Below are positions 60,395 to 64,000 of a DNA stretch of 64,000 nt, piece by piece (within the stretch, counting starts at the first letter, position 1; every line of letters begins with the position of its first letter). The DNA is from Limonium bicolor (taxonomy: Eukaryota; Streptophyta; Magnoliopsida; Caryophyllales; Plumbaginaceae). Location: contig CM041779.1 of NCBI GenBank assembly GCA_023374045.1, forward strand, positions 302,508,167-302,572,166. The letters are read 5' to 3'. Below the pieces are notes generated by a model, which was not told the DNA's origin, did not search any database, and saw nothing but the letters and a program-made list of their open reading frames with translations. Both the position numbers and the translations under genes were made by a program.

Positions 60395-60900
60395 ATGACA
60401 AGTTTAATGAAGAAAGACGCACCATTCACATGGACTACAGAGTGTGAAACCTCATTCCAGTATTTGAAGGATGCTTTGACATCAGCACCAGTTTTGACTA
60501 TACCTGAAGGCACAGAGGGTTATGAAGTTTACTGTGATGCATCAGGCAGGGGATTAGGGTGTGTACTTATGCAGAATGGGAAGGTAGTCGCCTACGCTTC
60601 CCGACAGTTGAAGAAACATGAGGAAAACTATCCCACACATGACTTGGAGCTTGGAGCAATTGTTTTTGCGTTGAAGATCTGGCGCCACTACCTGTATGGT
60701 GTCCAGATGACCGTATATTCGGATCACAAAATTTGAAATATGTATTCACCCAGAAGGAGTTAAACATGAGACAAAGGAGATGGTTTGAATTTCTCAAGGA
60801 CTACGACATCGATTTGCAGTACAAAGAGGGAAAAGCTAATGTAGTAGCAGACGCATTGAGTCGACGAGCACATTCCTTGAATGCCATTGTGGCTAGCTCG
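60395..60900 (+). pseudogene. RNase H of G4
   Basis: [45 protein letters not shown] (Asp at 60536-60538), [32 protein letters not shown], then a one-base shift and [35 protein letters not shown]. This is the gypsy-type RNase H set, with the thumb-connection [12 protein letters not shown] and SDH motifs. Confidence 0.88.
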
Positions 60901-62140
60901 AGTCTTATAGACGACATACGTAGCGCACAGCATAATGATCAGCGAATGATGGAGATTAGTCAGAAGTTGTCTGACGGTACATTTGAAGGTGGGAAGTATG
61001 AGTTTCAGTTACATGATGGACTAATCAGATTAAAGGGTAGATTGTGTATTCCCAGAGACAGCACAGATATAAAAGAGCATATTCTTCGAGAGTCCCACAC
61101 TTCTTCCACATCTGTCCATCCAGGAGCTTCTAAGATGTACAAAGATCTAAAGAGGTATTTCTGGGGAGTGGTATGAAGGGCGACGTGACAAAATATGTGA
61201 TTCGATGTCTCACTTGTCAAAAAGTGAAATTCGAACATAGACGACCAGGAGGCATGGTACAGTCTATGCCAGTTCCTGAATGGAAGTTTTATGATATTTC
61301 TATGGACTTCGTGGTGGGACTACCACCTACAAGAGGAGGACTAAATATGATTTGGGTTGTTTGATCGACTGACCAAAGTGGCGAGATTTATACCGATGAA
61401 AGACACTTGGAAGGTGCCAAAGTTGGCAGAATTATTTGAGAAGAGATTATCAGACATCATGGAGTACCTAAGACTATTGTTTCAGATCGAGATACCAGAT
61501 TTCTCTCACGATATTGGCGAGCTACTCGCGAAGCACTTGGAACAGAATTGAAGCTTAGCACAGCGTTCCACCCTCAGACGGATGGCCAGTCAGAGAGGAC
61601 TATTCAGACCTTAGAGGACATGCTACGAGCATGTGCCTTGGATTTTCAGGGTAGCTGGATAGATAGGTTACACCTGATTGAGTTTGCATACAATAACAGC
61701 TATCACGCCTCTATACAGATGTCACCTTTTCAAGCACTATATGGCAGACCATGCCGCACACCATTATGCTGGGACGAGTCTAGTGAGACCGTCATCATTG
61801 GGCCTGAGTACTTAGAGCAAGTTCAGGCAGAAGTACAGCAAATCAGAAATAATATGAAAGCAGCACAAGACAGACAGAAATCGTATGCTGATGAGAGACG
61901 ACGAGACCTTGAGTTCACAGTTGGCGACCAGGTATTTCTACGAGTATCACCCATGAAGGGTGTATTCAGATTTGGCCAGAAGGGCAAGCTAAGCCCGAAG
62001 TTTGTAGGACCCTACGCTATCACAGAGCGGGTGGGTCTTGTGGCATATCGACTTGATTTGCCAGTAGAATTGGCAAGGTACATAACGTTTTTCATGTGTC
62101 TCAGCTTAAGAAATACATTCCTCATCCTTCTCATGTTCTA
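60900..62140 (+). pseudogene. Integrase of G4
   Basis: Zinc domain: [20 protein letters not shown], then a frameshift at 61175 and CLTCQKVK (H2C2). Core: YDISMDFVVGLPPTRGGLNM (first Asp), a shift near 61355, DRLTKVARFIPMKDT, then SDRDTRFLSRYW (second Asp, frame changed near 61465), a further shift, and FHPQTDGQSERTIQTLEDML with the catalytic Glu in QSERT. C-terminal GPY part: VGDQVFLRVSPMKGVFRFGQ, KGKLSPKFVGPYAITERVG. A shift near 62075 precedes the junction to the chromodomain. It inserts the cDNA into chromatin. Confidence 0.9.
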
Positions 62141-62341
62141 CAACCAGAGACACTATCATTAGAACCAACAATGCGGTACGTGGAAACACCGCAAAGAATC
62201 TTAGATAGAAAGACACGAGAGACTCGAAACAAGTCTGTGAGCCTCGTAAAGGTTCTTTGGTCGAACCACGATGTTGAAGAGGCCACATGGGAACTAGAAG
62301 CGGATATGCGAGCAAAGTTTCCCTCTATATTTACCGACTAG
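62096..62341 (+). pseudogene. Chromodomain at the C-terminus of G4 integrase
   Basis: After FHVSQLKKYIPHPSHV the sequence reads YVETPQRILDRKTRETRNKS, then VSLVKVLWSNHDVEEATWEL and EADMRAKFPSIF before TAG at 62339-62341. The pattern ILDRK...L.R.K....VKVLW..H..EEATWE is the Tekay/Del-type chromodomain, thought to steer insertion towards methylated-histone chromatin. This fixes G4 as a chromovirus. Confidence 0.88.
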
Positions 62342-62355
62342 ACACTTTAGTCTAG

Positions 62356-62397
62356 GATACGTGGGCGTACCCCTCTTTTTGGGGGGGGGGGGGGTAG
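62356..62397 (+). other. Post-pol stem-loop and expanded G-run (G4)
   Basis: GATACGTGGGCGTAC keeps the TACG/CGTA stem and TGGG loop of the G1-G3 motif. It is followed by CCCCTCTTTTT, a run of fourteen G and TAGAG. So the second polypurine motif is present but altered. It lies just 15 bp after the pol stop. Confidence 0.7.
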
Positions 62398-62795
62398 AGC
62401 CTTTTTCGTTTGTGAGTTTTTATGCATCTTGTTGCACTTCTGTGCATTTCTATGACACCTTGTCTTGTATGTGTTCTTGTGTAACACTGTATTTGAATGT
62501 ACTTTGCACTTCCACTTGCTGATGTGTACTTCGTTACACTACAATGGAAAGTTTATGTGCACTACGTTGCACTATTTGAAATGAAATGTGATTGTGTTTA
62601 TTACATTACACTACATTGTAGGTATATGATATGACCTTCCAAAGTATTCCTGTTGTGTTTGATGTACACTGTGAACTTAGGAATATAGAGACTTGGGACT
62701 TGATCCCTAAAAACTAGATTGAGTTGTGGATACTTAACGGAACTGGCTTCCCCACAACCTTATAAATTTAGATATGAGACTTCGGGGCGAAGTCC
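62398..62795. other. G4 post-pol noncoding region
   Basis: About 0.4 kb, T- and TG-rich, with recurring TGTTGCACT/GTGCACTA(C/T)-like phrases. It lacks the conserved 70-bp block of G1-G3. No gene is seen. Confidence 0.6.
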
Positions 62796-62812
62796 TTTTA
62801 AGGGGGGTAGAT
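62796..62812 (+). other. Polypurine tract of G4
   Basis: TTTTAAGGGGGGTAGAT directly before the 3' LTR. Confidence 0.9.
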
Positions 62813-64000
62813 TGAAATACCCCAAATCTAATTAACATTATAAAACCATTATTTAATGGAAAATAATCCAAATATAAATCATTTCACGTACGCATGCAAA
62901 CCCATGCATGAGAACGTTACGTAAAAAATAGTCGTTTCACCATAAACGCTAAAACGCCTTAGAAACATGTGATCAAGCATGACCTTGTACGACCTTCTAA
63001 AACTCAAACCAAATGGTCATACACTCATTATATGAATATATAAACATATTCCCTAGGCTATATTCAGTCAAAACATAAAATGCTCGGGAGTGCTCACGCA
63101 CGCCCCTTAAAGCACGAAAAGCCCGGAGGAGTGCCGAGGTGGAACGAACTCCTATCAAATTAATTCTTAGAGTTCCTAAAATCATTATTAACCATCCTAA
63201 AGAGAACACACGAAGTGGTTTCTCAAAATTCAACAAAAACCTCAGGAGTATTTCTTAACGCTCCTTTTTGGCCCGGGAGTGTCCCGAAGCCCGTAAATTA
63301 TGACATGGGTTGATGTAACCCCATATAACTCAATGTAACATCCTAATATATCATTATTTACTATAATAAGTGTTTATAAACACTTGGCACTCATAAAGAC
63401 AATTTATTTCCCAAAATTTCCTTAGAGCACAAAAACACACCTTCGGGTGTCACTAAAAACGCGTTTTACGCAATTACCTTGTAGTTTTTGACATGCCACG
63501 AATTAAGAATCTTAAATAGGGTTAAAATTACCTTCTAAATCAGTTGGAGGCAGTGTCAAACAAGGTGATCTATAGAGGCCGATTTTATGTCCAAAAACTA
63601 GTATAAAACTTACATTAAATTTTTTAAAAGGCATAAAACATGGTGACTCACCCTCCCATGTGCTATAAAAATACTTAATGGCAAAGGAATGTAGGTCTCA
63701 TCTGACCTGAAAGCTGTCGAATTATGCAAGGGAACAAGCCATGTTGGCTAGACAAAAACAAAATGAAAAAGGCAAAAAGTAGATCTAGATTCCACCTTTT
63801 TGATTTCTAATGATTCAAGTGACTTTCCTTTTCTTCTCCTTGGCTCTTCATCACCGGTTGAGAGGCTCCATATATGCCTTGAATTCGGCCACCTACAAGA
63901 GAAGAAGAAGAGAAGCATAACATAGAAAAATCAAAAGGACAAACCTTACCTAAATTTCCTTGTCTTCTAGCTCACATTATTTTCCACCTTGCCTTGTCAC
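62813..64000 (+). repeat. G4 3' LTR (5' portion only)
   Basis: Starts TGAAATACCCCAAATC and matches 32615-33805 nearly base for base. It is cut by the window edge. No gene is supported, and the small minus-strand frames are shared with the 5' LTR copy. Confidence 0.92.

Larger units (their letters stand above)
32615..64000 (+). mobile_element. G4: full gag-pol Ty3/gypsy chromovirus (Tekay/Del-like), with G3 nested in its 5' LTR
   Basis: The 5' LTR is 32615-36477 plus 55372-56435 (about 4.9 kb after removing G3). The internal region is 56436-62812 (6.4 kb). The 3' LTR starts at 62813 and leaves the window. Left flank GTGAT (32610-32614) is the target duplication; its partner is outside. The starts of the two LTRs (32615 and 62813 onward) are nearly identical, so insertion was recent. 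Gene order is gag, AlkB cassette, protease, RT, RNase H, integrase, chromodomain. It is inserted in CACTA2. Confidence 0.9.

Overview
The window is plant nuclear DNA, most likely from a eudicot with a repeat-rich genome. I found no intact single-copy host gene. Almost all of it is transposable elements inserted into one another, plus two assembly gaps of exactly 500 N (16944-17443 and 51195-51694). The evidence is chromovirus-type Ty3/gypsy elements with LTRs of 4.2-5.1 kb, SIRE-type and short-LTR Ty1/copia elements primed by initiator tRNA-Met (TGGTATCAGAGC), and CACTA transposons.

Left part (1-14012): the 3' ends of two related gypsy elements. G1 (1-7630) sits inside the integrase region of G2 (7631-14012). 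Each ends with a polypurine tract and a long LTR of the form TGAAATACC...GGGTGTTACA. G2 ends in a sequence with 35-bp terminal inverted repeats (14013-14318).

Middle (14465-32614): a reverse-oriented copia LTR fragment; a decayed SIRE-type element, Copia A (about 15463-29609); CACTA1 (17643-25205, target duplication AAC) inside the Copia A gag; and a young short-LTR element, Copia B (18892-24214), inside a three-exon gene of CACTA1. Then come AT-rich tandem repeats and the end of a second transposon, CACTA2 (30300-32614), with a multi-exon Ulp1-like protease gene on the minus strand.

Right part (32615-64000): gypsy element G4 lies in CACTA2. Its 5' LTR is split by G3 (36478-55371, target duplication ATTAA), whose own 5' LTR is split by a solo LTR (40589-44960, target duplication CCTAT). 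G4 has gag, protease, reverse transcriptase, RNase H, integrase and a chromodomain, all readable through many single-base frameshifts.

The most unusual object is in G4: an intronless AlkB (ALKBH1-like) 2-oxoglutarate/Fe(II) dioxygenase sequence between gag and protease, flanked by the 10-bp direct repeat TGCCTTAAGT. Removing the cassette with one repeat rejoins gag-pol in frame. Other signals are noncoding: a U5 stem-loop with paired changes, a stem-loop plus second polypurine tract after pol, an almost invariant 70-bp block upstream of three 3' LTRs, and hairpin arrays in LTRs that keep their place while their sequence is replaced.
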